Of a stretch of DNA of 25,432 nucleotides, positions 8,300 to 16,272 are shown piece after piece. The notes beneath the pieces are model-generated. The model did no database searches. It saw only the letters and a list, made by a program, of their open reading frames with translations, and was not told the DNA's origin. Where the stretch lies: NCBI GenBank assembly GCA_003427395.1, contig BFEA01001032.1, positions 247,304 to 272,735 of the forward strand, read 5' to 3'. Each line of letters opens with the position of its first letter. Position 1 is the first letter of the stretch. A program made the translations under genes and the position numbers. Origin of the DNA: Chara braunii (Eukaryota > Streptophyta > Charophyceae > Charales > Characeae).

Positions 8300-8855
8300 T
8301 TAATCTGTTTCGTAAAAAAGAACTCCGACTCTCCGACTATGAGTCTGTTCTGCTGTGATCTCACTGGCACTCCTATTACTACTAACCCCTCTATCTTTGA
8401 AGGGGCTTTTCAGGAGGGTTAAGCAGTTGTCCGGAATTGAGATTAGGATGTTATTGAGGTTGTCCGGCACGTTATGGCATCCTTTCATGGATTGCCTCAG
8501 TTCTCCCACTGTCTTCCATCTTCCTTCCGATTGAGACCAGAGATGCTTGATTTGCCATATTCCTTTTTCTACCCATGACTTCCACTTAAGATCGGCTGCT
8601 GTAAGAGTCCACGGTTTGCCCTGGGGACCTAAGATCCACTGATTGCAGAATATGGGTTGACGAAAAACTTCTTCCTTGGACTTTGGCTCCATTACCTTTG
8701 CTGGGAATATTTCCCTCCAGGTTATTAAAAGATTTCTCCAAAAATCCCGGGTGTGCCCCTCTTCTGGCTCATATGCCTTAGGATTTCTGCTGGTGGTTTC
8801 CATGGTCCAGGATTTTGACATTACCTGGGGTTTCCATGGTCCAGGATTTTGATAT
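8300..8855 (-). mobile_element. 5'-truncated LINE fragment, C-terminal domain and 3' end
   Basis: The minus-strand frame (MSKSWTMETT onward, FWRNLLITWREIFP, FCNQWILG, KGIWQIKHLW) is the region after RT in plant L1-type ORF2. Bases 8468-8855 match 13078-13465 of the large LINE with only one resolved difference (G at 8827, A at 13437) plus one N. The match stops abruptly at 8855, the typical 5' truncation of LINE insertions. The 3' limit is not certain because the reference copy runs into the assembly gap; the frame stops at 8300. It sits in the intron upstream of the myosin exon. No long A tail was found. Confidence 0.85.
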
Positions 8856-8949
8856 GATGAGTGAGGGTAGACCAGTACTATAGACCAGGAGGGAGAGAGA
8901 GAAGAAAGCAGACGAGAGAGGGGGAGGTGCGAGTTATGGTGATACTTAC

Positions 8950-9048
8950 CAATTGAGCGCTGTTGTTGATGTTCAGCAGCTGGTGCTGGCTGAGCGCCAG
9001 GCCAGGGAACTCATGTTGATTGGAGAGGACTTGTGACTTTGATTGGCG
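8950..9048 (-). CDS. Possible upstream myosin exon (unrecognised product)
   Basis: On the minus strand a consensus donor (CAATTG followed by GTAAGT, GT at 8949-8948) ends an open stretch. The nearest AG in phase (GTTCAG then CGCC) gives a 99-nt exon of 33 codons, phase 0 at both ends, like the two myosin exons downstream. The product contains HEFPGLALSQHQLLNINN. I do not recognise it as conserved, but the segment before EAKYPALL in plant myosin XI is variable, so it could belong there. The acceptor has a weak pyrimidine tract. It lies in a small island of apparently host DNA between two transposon fragments. Confidence 0.3.
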
Positions 9049-9117
9049 CTGAACATTTGGACTTATGGTGTGCCCTCCCTGCTTCGGGTTTGTTAATTAA
9101 TTAAGACTTCCTGGTTC

Positions 9118-9717
9118 TCATTCATCTCCTATTGGGCTTTGTGTGAGACGTCGCAGCTTGGGAAATCTGTGTGAATGCATTTCAGTTCTTCGGGCTAGAT
9201 TTTTATCCTCAAACCTTTCTCGAACAGCTTTAAAGAAGTCTTCAATTCGCATTTGCTGAGAGAATTCCACCATGGAGGCGCAACCTGCTTCCTTTTGCAA
9301 GGAGATTGCGAAACTCGTAGCATCTCCAGCCATACACGAGCTGGCCATGAGGACTCGGTCCCAATATGGAATGCGCTGTCCATAGACATAAGATTCGACT
9401 GCCGCAATCCAATGTAAGACACTTTCTTCTTTCTTGCCCTTGTAAGTCCACAGTACTTTTACTTTAATTTTCCGTACTTCCCCTGCTTCTTGTTGTTGCA
9501 CTCCCTTCTTCTTCTTGTCTCCATCTCCGCCATCTCCATCTCCGTCCCCTCCATCTCCGTCCCCTCCATGTCCTCCGCCGCCAGCTACTAGCTTCTTTAC
9601 CACGACGGCGTTAGATAACCTTTTGCTTATTTGTTCGTCCAGTTTTTCTACACAGGCTATTATATGTTTATCCACTTCCTGTGCAGACCGCTGCAGGAAA
9701 GAGTTAAGAATCAGCAT
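9118..9717 (-). CDS. Retrotransposon Gag-like protein (LTR element remnant)
   Basis: A 199-residue open frame on the minus strand. Residues 1-40 look helical. A Gly-Asp-Gly low-complexity linker follows (about 48-65), then a Lys-rich patch. From about residue 87 comes a segment with the retrotrans_gag pattern: an FKG-like WTYKGKKEE start, a single-Trp HWIAAVESY helix, WDRVLMASSCMAGDA, and DFFKAVRERFEDKNLARR at the end. This domain forms the capsid of Ty3/gypsy elements. No zinc knuckle, protease or RT follows, so it is a fragment. It differs in sequence from the Gag at 22.5-24.1 kb, so it is a second family. An 18-bp direct repeat (9177-9194 and 9714-9731) marks both ends. Confidence 0.6.
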   Translation of the reverse strand: MLILNSFLQRSAQEVDKHIIACVEKLDEQISKRLSNAVVVKKLVAGGGGHGGDGDGGDGDGDGGDGDKKKKGVQQQEAGEVRKIKVKVLWTYKGKKEESVLHWIAAVESYVYGQRIPYWDRVLMASSCMAGDATSFAISLQKEAGCASMVEFSQQMRIEDFFKAVRERFEDKNLARRTEMHSHRFPKLRRLTQSPIGDE

Positions 9718-9731
9718 TTCAGTTCTTCGGG

Positions 9732-9849
9732 TGCCGGCTGCATGCTGCGCAAGCGCTGCTGCGCTATTTGCTGGTTGGCGCCTACGCGCTCACGGGCGAG
9801 CAGGGAGGGAGCAGGCAGCCATAGCCGAGCTGCGCTGCTGTAAGCTGGG
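9732..9849. other. GC-rich junction between Gag remnant and 228-bp repeat
   Basis: Contains GGCAGCCATAGCCGAGCTGC near 9814, one of the CATA-type motifs that also mark the LTR region at 19.6-21.6 kb. This supports a shared origin with LTR sequence. Confidence 0.4.
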
Positions 9850-10077
9850 TCATCAAGGAGACATGACCCTTGCTCAGTCTCAAAAACTGTGTCCAGTACC
9901 TGTTCGTGCAGGACCTGTCATAACCCTTTCAAAATGACTTTCTGTTTCATTATGGATGTGACTTTTCCCTCAAGAACTTTGTCTTTTGAGTTGCTGCTCG
10001 TGATTTTAAGCTCTGGCCGACAGAGCCCTTTGCTGTGGGGGTTTCCATTCGGGGTCAAATTCGTAAAGGCCCTTTTA
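9850..10077 (-). repeat. 228-bp LTR-derived repeat, inverted copy
   Basis: It equals the reverse complement of 19113-19340 over 228 bp with no indels and only two transitions by my reading (about 99 percent). The other copy lies inside the proposed Ty3 LTR, near its 5' end. Read in that sense, the Gag remnant at 9.1-9.7 kb follows it, as U3 would precede Gag. This is consistent with a partial LTR of a minus-oriented element. Confidence 0.9.
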
Positions 10078-11640
10078 GCTTGACTAGGAGATCAGTAAAT
10101 AATTGAATGATAGATAAGTAGGAGGGTGACTTAATTGAGTAAAAGAATAAATACTTGGTCGCCCTATACTTGTCACTTGTGTGAACCTAACGGGACTCTC
10201 GAGATTCGATGGATGGTGATGGGATTGCGAGGGGAAAAAGGGGGGTGGGGGAGCGGGATGGAAGCTGGTGGAGTGCGTGGGTCGGCAGTGCGGAACCCGA
10301 CTTGTTAAATATAATGGAGGTTTAGTCAGTACAATGCCTATCTTCTCTACTATTTTCCTGTTTTTGGCAGTGAGGAGGTTGGTGGGGGCGTGCAGGGGTG
10401 AGCGCTAGGAGGTGGGCGGGTCCGCGAGTTACTGCTATCTTTGGGCGAGAGTCTACCAGTGTAAGGCTTCGTTTCTTTCAGCAGGTTGGAAATGAGTAGG
10501 AACGGGAAGTGACTTCAGCCTAAGCGAAAGTGTTCGCTACTATAACTATGTTTCTAATGATGGTCGATCTCGACTCCTGTTTTACCCCCAGGTGTCTGGG
10601 CTGCTGCTTTGTCCTGATCGTATCACACTTCGGGAAAGGGTTACTGCCACTAGATCGCGGGTTTTTGTGCCACATCTACGTTTCCTGAGTTAGAGCTATC
10701 CCGAAGTCGCACGCTCTCCCCCCTAGCCTACCACCTTGGCAGATTCGAATTTGGATGGAAGACGCGCGTGGAGCTGCACATGTGGCGGTTTCCCACGGGA
10801 ACCTAGTTGCCGCGACAGTTCGCGGACGTGGCTTAGCGCATTGCGGAGGCACTCGCCGGTTCGGCGCTAGCGCATCTCTCCCTGCCTTTTTACGTGCGAT
10901 CTCACACTTCTGCCTTGCTGTTTTATAGGTTTTCTTAATTTTTTTTCCTTTCTTTTTTTGGGTTTTTTCTTTTGCAGTTAGTAACTATGGTCTCTACTCT
11001 ATGACTTGGTGGCTATGGTCTCTACTCTATGACTTGGTGGCAAGTTTGGTTTAAATGACCCCTTGGATTTTGTTGTAAATTGCATGACAAGTTGTCTGAA
11101 AATTTAGGGCCTCCGTTAACCGCCTCTCGCGATACTCATAACTTCATCAGGAAATGATGGAATTGGTAGACATGCCTCTACTCCTTTCAGTCGACTAGCT
11201 TGTATGTATTCTATACGTACTCCAGAAAAAAGTAGCACAGAGTCTTCGTCCTAGTGATGACTCCTTTTGCCCTAGTGAAATAAATTCAAATAATTGACAC
11301 ATTATCTAACTACCAGATAGCGTTGAGCGAGTGGCTGGGCAATTGTTGCGTGCTTACCCGTTCCCGGCAAAGATAGGCACATTAAAAATAACTGAAATGA
11401 ATAAATAAATAAAGGGACACATCCACCTGCGATGATTGTGGTCAGCTGCCAATACAAAATTCGCGAAGCGTCAATGCCATCTAATTGCAACGCAAGCAAA
11501 AGAAGATGGGAAGAAGAATGAGACAAAGGTCATGCTATGCTCCTGGGCCATCATTGCAACGGACCTTTCTGGGCCCAACAGAATTGCTGGAAAATCCCCT
11601 ACCGGGTCCCTACCGAATTCTACTTACGTCCCTGGGCTCT
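10078..11640. other. No gene recognised; one 28-bp tandem pair
   Basis: About 1.5 kb without a coding frame of interest. CTATGGTCTCTACTCTATGA starts at 10985 and again at 11013, a 28-bp tandem duplication. T-rich sequence near 10925-10980 could be a branch or pyrimidine tract, but no exon follows that I can identify. A segment near 11155 (GGAATTGGTAGACATGC) resembles the D-arm of plastid-type tRNA-Leu but lacks the rest of a tRNA. Confidence 0.4.
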
Positions 11641-11783
11641 GAAGTACCCCCAGTACGTCCTGCCGCTAACTTCTACTCCTGCCCCTGGCTCTCTCTATCC
11701 CTACCATCATTACCTACACGTATGAAGTACCCCCAGTATGTCGTGCCGCTAACTTCTACTCCTGCCCCTGGCTCTCTCTATCC
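11641..11783. repeat. 60-bp direct repeat, period 83
   Basis: GAAGTACCCCCAGTACGTCC starts at 11641 and a near copy at 11724. Both continue through CCGCTAACTTCTACTCCTGC to CTCTCTCTATCC. The repeated peptide seen in some frames comes from this duplication. Confidence 0.9.
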
Positions 11784-11799
11784 CAGCCTTGTCTGTGGC

Positions 11800-12120
11800 A
11801 TACTCAGGTCCACGCGGGCCCTGCTCAGGTAGGCTAGGGGTCCGTAGGTGTAGGGTCTGTATCGTTTTGACCCTTAGTAGGGTCCGCAGGGTCGGTAGGC
11901 CGGTCTTAGGCCTGAGTAGGACCGGTACCGGTGAGGGGCCCTGTAGGCCTCATTTCGGGCGCCAGACCCTGGCTTTGAGGCCGCACCGTTTTGGTAAGTG
12001 CTGGAGGTCCAGCCTCAGTTTGGGCGCCAGGACTCAGCCACTGAGGCCGACCCAGAGCTATATATATAGCTGGGCCCAGCCTCAGTTCGGGACATTCCGT
12101 AGAGGATCGAGGAGGCATAC
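11800..12120. repeat. GC-rich degenerate repeats with palindromes and a TATA-like core
   Basis: GCCTCA-TTCGGGCGCCAG, GCCTCAGTTTGGGCGCCAG and GCCTCAGTTCGGGAC start at about 11948, 12012 and 12079, a period of about 65 bp. The segment holds a 12-bp palindrome ACCGGTACCGGT near 11920 and the 16-bp perfect palindrome AGCTATATATATAGCT at 12056-12071, which includes a TATA-like core. Its GGTAGG/CTAGG-rich style resembles 20080-20240 in the Ty3 LTR. It could be a decayed LTR or promoter, but nothing downstream confirms this. Confidence 0.45.
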
Positions 12121-12236
12121 TTCGGACGACAGCAGGGCAGTAGTAGTCGACGATAGGACTAGTCTCCAGCGCTGGGCGCTGATAGAGTAGAGTAGCGCAG
12201 GAAGGGAGAGATGGTGATGGCGGCCTGAGGACTTAC

Positions 12237-12274
12237 CTGAGATTGCTCCAGCTTCGTCTTCAGCACGGCCGCAC
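12237..12274 (-). other. Possible exon end with consensus 5' splice site
   Basis: On the minus strand TCTCAG is followed by GTAAGT, a full-consensus donor (GT at 12236-12235). The preceding frame reads AAVLKTKLEQSQ, a coiled-coil-like stretch that would suit the myosin neck or rod upstream of the tail exons. The acceptor is unclear (GATGCAG at 12275 lacks a pyrimidine tract). Plus-strand splice-like signals overlap at 12295-12357, so the strand is not settled. Confidence 0.25.
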
Positions 12275-12400
12275 CTGCATCAAGGCACCACCTTTCGCAG
12301 GTCAGTACTTGGTATACAGAGAGAGAGGGATCTTCTTCTTCCTCTTCTTCCTCCAGTCCACCACCTTCTTCTTCCCCTCCCAGCGCTCTGACTTCTTCGG

Positions 12401-12401
<1 letters not shown>

Positions 12402-12477
<76 letters not shown>
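12402..12477. repeat. (GT)n(GA)n microsatellite
   Basis: About 16 GT units pass into about 22 GA units, which run into the assembly gap. The repeat probably caused the gap. Confidence 0.97.
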
Positions 12478-13077
12478 NNNNNNNNNNNNNNNNNNNNNNN
12501 NNNNNNNNNNNNNNNNNNNNNNNNNNNNNNNNNNNNNNNNNNNNNNNNNNNNNNNNNNNNNNNNNNNNNNNNNNNNNNNNNNNNNNNNNNNNNNNNNNNN
12601 NNNNNNNNNNNNNNNNNNNNNNNNNNNNNNNNNNNNNNNNNNNNNNNNNNNNNNNNNNNNNNNNNNNNNNNNNNNNNNNNNNNNNNNNNNNNNNNNNNNN
12701 NNNNNNNNNNNNNNNNNNNNNNNNNNNNNNNNNNNNNNNNNNNNNNNNNNNNNNNNNNNNNNNNNNNNNNNNNNNNNNNNNNNNNNNNNNNNNNNNNNNN
12801 NNNNNNNNNNNNNNNNNNNNNNNNNNNNNNNNNNNNNNNNNNNNNNNNNNNNNNNNNNNNNNNNNNNNNNNNNNNNNNNNNNNNNNNNNNNNNNNNNNNN
12901 NNNNNNNNNNNNNNNNNNNNNNNNNNNNNNNNNNNNNNNNNNNNNNNNNNNNNNNNNNNNNNNNNNNNNNNNNNNNNNNNNNNNNNNNNNNNNNNNNNNN
13001 NNNNNNNNNNNNNNNNNNNNNNNNNNNNNNNNNNNNNNNNNNNNNNNNNNNNNNNNNNNNNNNNNNNNNNNNNNNNN
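12478..13077. other. Assembly gap, 600 N
   Basis: Exactly 600 consecutive N, which may be a scaffold estimate. Any frame crossing it is meaningless. The 3' end of the large LINE is lost in it. Confidence 0.99.
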
Positions 13078-13431
13078 CACGTTATGGCATCCTTTCATGG
13101 ATTGCCTCAGTTCTCCCACTGTCTTCCATCTTCCTTCCGATTGAGACCAGAGATGCTTGATTTGCCATATTCCTTTTTCTACCCATGACTTCCACTTANG
13201 ATCGGCTGCTGTAAGAGTCCACGGTTTGCCCTGGGGACCTAAGATCCACTGATTGCAGAATATGGGTTGACGAAAAACTTCTTCCTTGGACTTTGGCTCC
13301 ATTACCTTTGCTGGGAATATTTCCCTCCAGGTTATTAAAAGATTTCTCCAAAAATCCCGGGTGTGCCCCTCTTCTGGCTCATATGCCTTAGGATTTCTGC
13401 TGGTGGTTTCCATGGTCCAGGATTTTGACAT
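13078..13431 (-). pseudogene. LINE ORF2 C-terminal domain
   Basis: This is the continuation of ORF2 after RT: FWRNLLITWREIFP, KEEVFRQPIFCNQW, KGIWQIKHLW. In related L1 elements this region helps bind the RNA or DNA. It is in the same frame as 13465-13830 but separated by TAA (13465-13467) and TAG (13435-13437). A 32-bp tandem pair around TTTCCATGGTCCAGGATTTT spans the two stops. The fragment at 8300-8855 has CAG where this copy has TAG. Confidence 0.85.
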
Positions 13432-13464
13432 TACCTAGGGTTTCCATGGTCCAGGATTTTGATA

Positions 13465-14800
13465 TTACATGGGCCAAAACAAGCCTCTCATATTTCTGGG
13501 CGTTTGGACCTTTGTGAGCTGGTTAATTCTTCGCATGCCCAGCTCGATCCAGGGGAGGTTATTATTCGTTAAAACTTTCATAATCCATTTAGACTGTAAG
13601 ACTTTTATTCGGATCTCTGGGTTGAGCACTTCGAGGCCTCCTTTTGCTTTCGGTTGGGTGACGTACTTCCATGCCACTTTGGAGATGAAGTGGGTTTTAG
13701 AAGGGTCCCCTGTCCACAGTTATGTAGTTGCCTTCCTCCCCAATTGTAATCTCGTATGTTTGATTGGTGTCCAAATGGTTGAGGCGTCCCATAGCATTGA
13801 GAAGATGGAGGTGCTTAGGATTAGGGCTCACCCGAATATTGAAGTGTAGACTTTGGACCAGCTGCCCAATTTGGCTATCATTTTACTCATGAATGTCGGG
13901 GTCATTGAGTGATTCGGGCTTGATTTGGAGACTTGGATTCCCAAAAATCTCAGGGGCGCATTGCCTTTAGCCCAAGTTCTTCTGGTGTATTTTGTCGGGT
14001 ATTGACTTGGGGGTCTGTTAGCCACCACCCTATAGTTTTGGACCAGTTGATTTTCATTTCGGAGGCAATTTGAAATGCTTGCATTGCCCTGGTTAGCGCT
14101 TCGAAAGAGGAGTTAGAAGCCCTTATCAAGACAGTCACTTCATCCGCGAAGAGGATTGTGGTTGGGACGTATGGTGGGTGTTGGTTATCCTCCAGTAATC
14201 TTTCTATTGAGGGGTCTTTCCTTAGGAAGGACGCTATGGCTTCCATGATGAATAGGAGAATCGGAGGGTGTTGGTTATCCTCCAGTAGTCTTTCTATTGA
14301 GGGGTCTTTCCTTAGGAAGGACACTATGGCTTCCATGATGAAGAGGAAAATCGGAGCTGCTCAAGGGTCCCCTTGGCGTACGGAACATGACAGTCGGTAA
14401 GGTTCTGATATGTGGCTATTGACTTGGACTCTTCCGTGGGCCTGAGCACAGAGGGTCTTGACCCACTTCCTGAAGTTGGGGTCGATGCCCATTTTTTCCA
14501 CGCTTTGATGTAGGAAGTTCCAATTCACCTGATCGTAGGCTTTCTTGAAATCGAAGAACAAGATGGCGGCGTTCAACTTTTTGTCCTGTATGTATTTGAC
14601 AGATTTTGTTAGGGTCATTACATTGTCTAATGGGAACCTTCCTGGAATGAAACCGGTTTGGTCCAGATGGAAGCAATTCCTCGTTATTGTTCTTAATATG
14701 TTAACTAACAATTTCGCTAGGATTGTATATGTCACTGTGAGTAATGATATTGATCTGTAGCTCCTTATGTCCGGTAGGTCTCCTTTCTTATCTAGGAGGA
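13465..14800 (-). pseudogene. LINE ORF2 reverse transcriptase domain
   Basis: RT motifs in order on the minus strand: KKGDLPDIRSYRSISLL (near 14780), DQTGFIPGR, LFFDFKKAYDQVNW (motif A, first catalytic Asp), a SCSVRQGDP motif B, and TILFADEVTVL (motif C, 14120-14155). Motif C normally reads FADD, so the second catalytic Asp is Glu here. Then follow FLGIQVSKS and WKYVTQPKAKGGLEVLNPE of the thumb and connection. Breaks: a frame change near 14790, TGA at 14361 right after QGDP, a frame change near 13950, TGA at 13828, TAA at 13720 and TAA at 13465. A 30-residue segment (IMEAI, SFLRKDPSIERLLEDNQHPP) is present twice. Target-primed reverse transcription would not be possible with this copy. Confidence 0.92.
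14177..14356 (-). repeat. 90-bp in-frame tandem duplication inside the LINE RT
   Basis: The unit beginning GGTGTTGGTTATCCTCCAGT (plus strand) occurs at 14177-14266 and 14267-14356, with a handful of differences. It adds exactly 30 codons between RT motifs B and C. Confidence 0.97.
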
Positions 14801-16233
14801 ATTTGTTTAGTCTGTGTTGTTTCTTGTTGTGTGTAATCCTGTTCCTTTGAGGTGTAGAGGTTCTTGAAAAAAGTTGTTGTCAGCATTAATTGTGGATCTG
14901 AAGAGAGACTCTGGTCAGTTTGTAGTTGGTCGATGCTTGCGTTGTTGGTATTAGATTTAATTTTGTGAAAGAAGTATTTGGTCATTCTCTCCCCTTCCTC
15001 CCATTCTTTCACTCTTACTCGCATTCTCAGTCCTTTGTTCCTCCACTCCTCCCATTCGGTCATTTCCTGCCTGGCTTGCTCCAGCGCTCTCTCGTAAAGG
15101 GAAGAACCTGGCTGGGAGATGAGGTTGCTTTTTGGTAGTTTTATGGTATGTTGAAGCCCATCTTCCCTTAATTTTCTTTTCCTAGCCAGTATCCTTGATG
15201 CTTTTGTTGTGGCTTCGGATAGTGTTGTGACCAGATCAAGGAAATCCAAATTAGTGTGGTCGTGGTCTATACACATTCTTAGCACTGCCTCCCTATTTTT
15301 GGTGTATTGAGGATCGAGTTGTTAATTAAAAAAAAAACTTTCCTCTCTACCTAGGTTGTTTCGTATGTTGAGATTAAGTATGATAGGTTTGTGGTCTAGG
15401 CCAGAGTAGTGGGGTAGACCTTTTATTGCTAAGTTGTGTACTGATCCTAACAGTGATTCTAAAATTACAAAATAGTCTATTCTGGAGGCGGACATGTGTT
15501 GACTTCTATTCCTTTTTACATAGGTAAATTTTTTGTTGTCTGGGTATTAGACTTTGTACGGGTCTAACAGGTTCTTTTCCGTCATTATGTCGTGGATGGG
15601 GAGTGCTTCGCTCCATGCCACATTCTCTGTTGGGGAGTTCCCTCCTGAGATGCGGTCCATTGTTAGGTCGAGAACGGCGTTCCAATCACCTGCAAGGAGT
15701 AGGTGCCTATGGGGGTAACATTTTGGGGCTAGTTGTTCGATTAACTCCCTTCTTTGAGGTAATGTGTTGGGGCAGTAGATGGAGAGGATTTGAAATTGGT
15801 CTTTTAGGAATTGAAACTTTATGCTCGCCCATCTTCCTTCTGCGGTGTCAATGTCAGATGATTGTTTAAATATCTTATTGGTTGTCATGGCTTTGGCATG
15901 TAGAAGTATGGCCACTCCCGCAGAGTGAGGTAGATGAGAAGGGGCCCAAATCGGTTTTTTCACCCATTGGAGTTTTTTAATTATTTGGTTCTGTGTTCTT
16001 CGGTGATCCAGCGATTCAGTCAAATGAGTTTCCTGAATGCATAGTATGTCTGGGGGTGACCTGCCATACCAATTGGTGGCCTTTATTATATTATCCCACT
16101 TGCATTGGTTACTAAGAAGTGAGGACATGCCGTTTACATTCCATGAGATAATCTTCAGATTCGTTTCTCTTTTGCGGAGACCAAACTTTTTGTAGATGGG
16201 GGGTGGTTGCATGCCCCTGTTGGCGTCCCCCAT
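14788..16233 (-). pseudogene. LINE ORF2 start: AP-type endonuclease and linker
   Basis: Starts MGDANRGMQ. The endonuclease motifs appear in order: KIISWNVNGM, DILCIQETHL (catalytic Glu), GVAILLHA, LLAGDWNAV (Asp and Asn), then SRIDYF and SGLDHKPI (final Asp-His pair) near 15490-15380. This is the enzyme that nicks target DNA to prime reverse transcription. Two TAA stops interrupt one continuous frame, at 15547-15549 and 15322-15324 (the second just after a poly-A/T run). A Lys/Glu-rich linker (KEWEEGERMTKYFFHKIKS) leads toward RT, and the frame closes at 14788 where RT continues in another frame. Confidence 0.9.
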
Positions 16234-16272
16234 TGTCCCAGCCTATTTGATCCCGTGTCCATTCCCATGCTG

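Noticed and set aside
11150-11180. tRNA-Leu-like D-arm
   Set aside because: No matching acceptor stem, anticodon arm or T-arm follows.
11485-11832. Plus-strand frame with repeated KYPQYV peptide
   Set aside because: The peptide repeat comes from a 60-bp DNA duplication and appears in more than one frame.
12280-13431. Single minus-strand frame of 383 residues
   Set aside because: It crosses 600 N; the left part is microsatellite and the right part is the LINE C-terminus.
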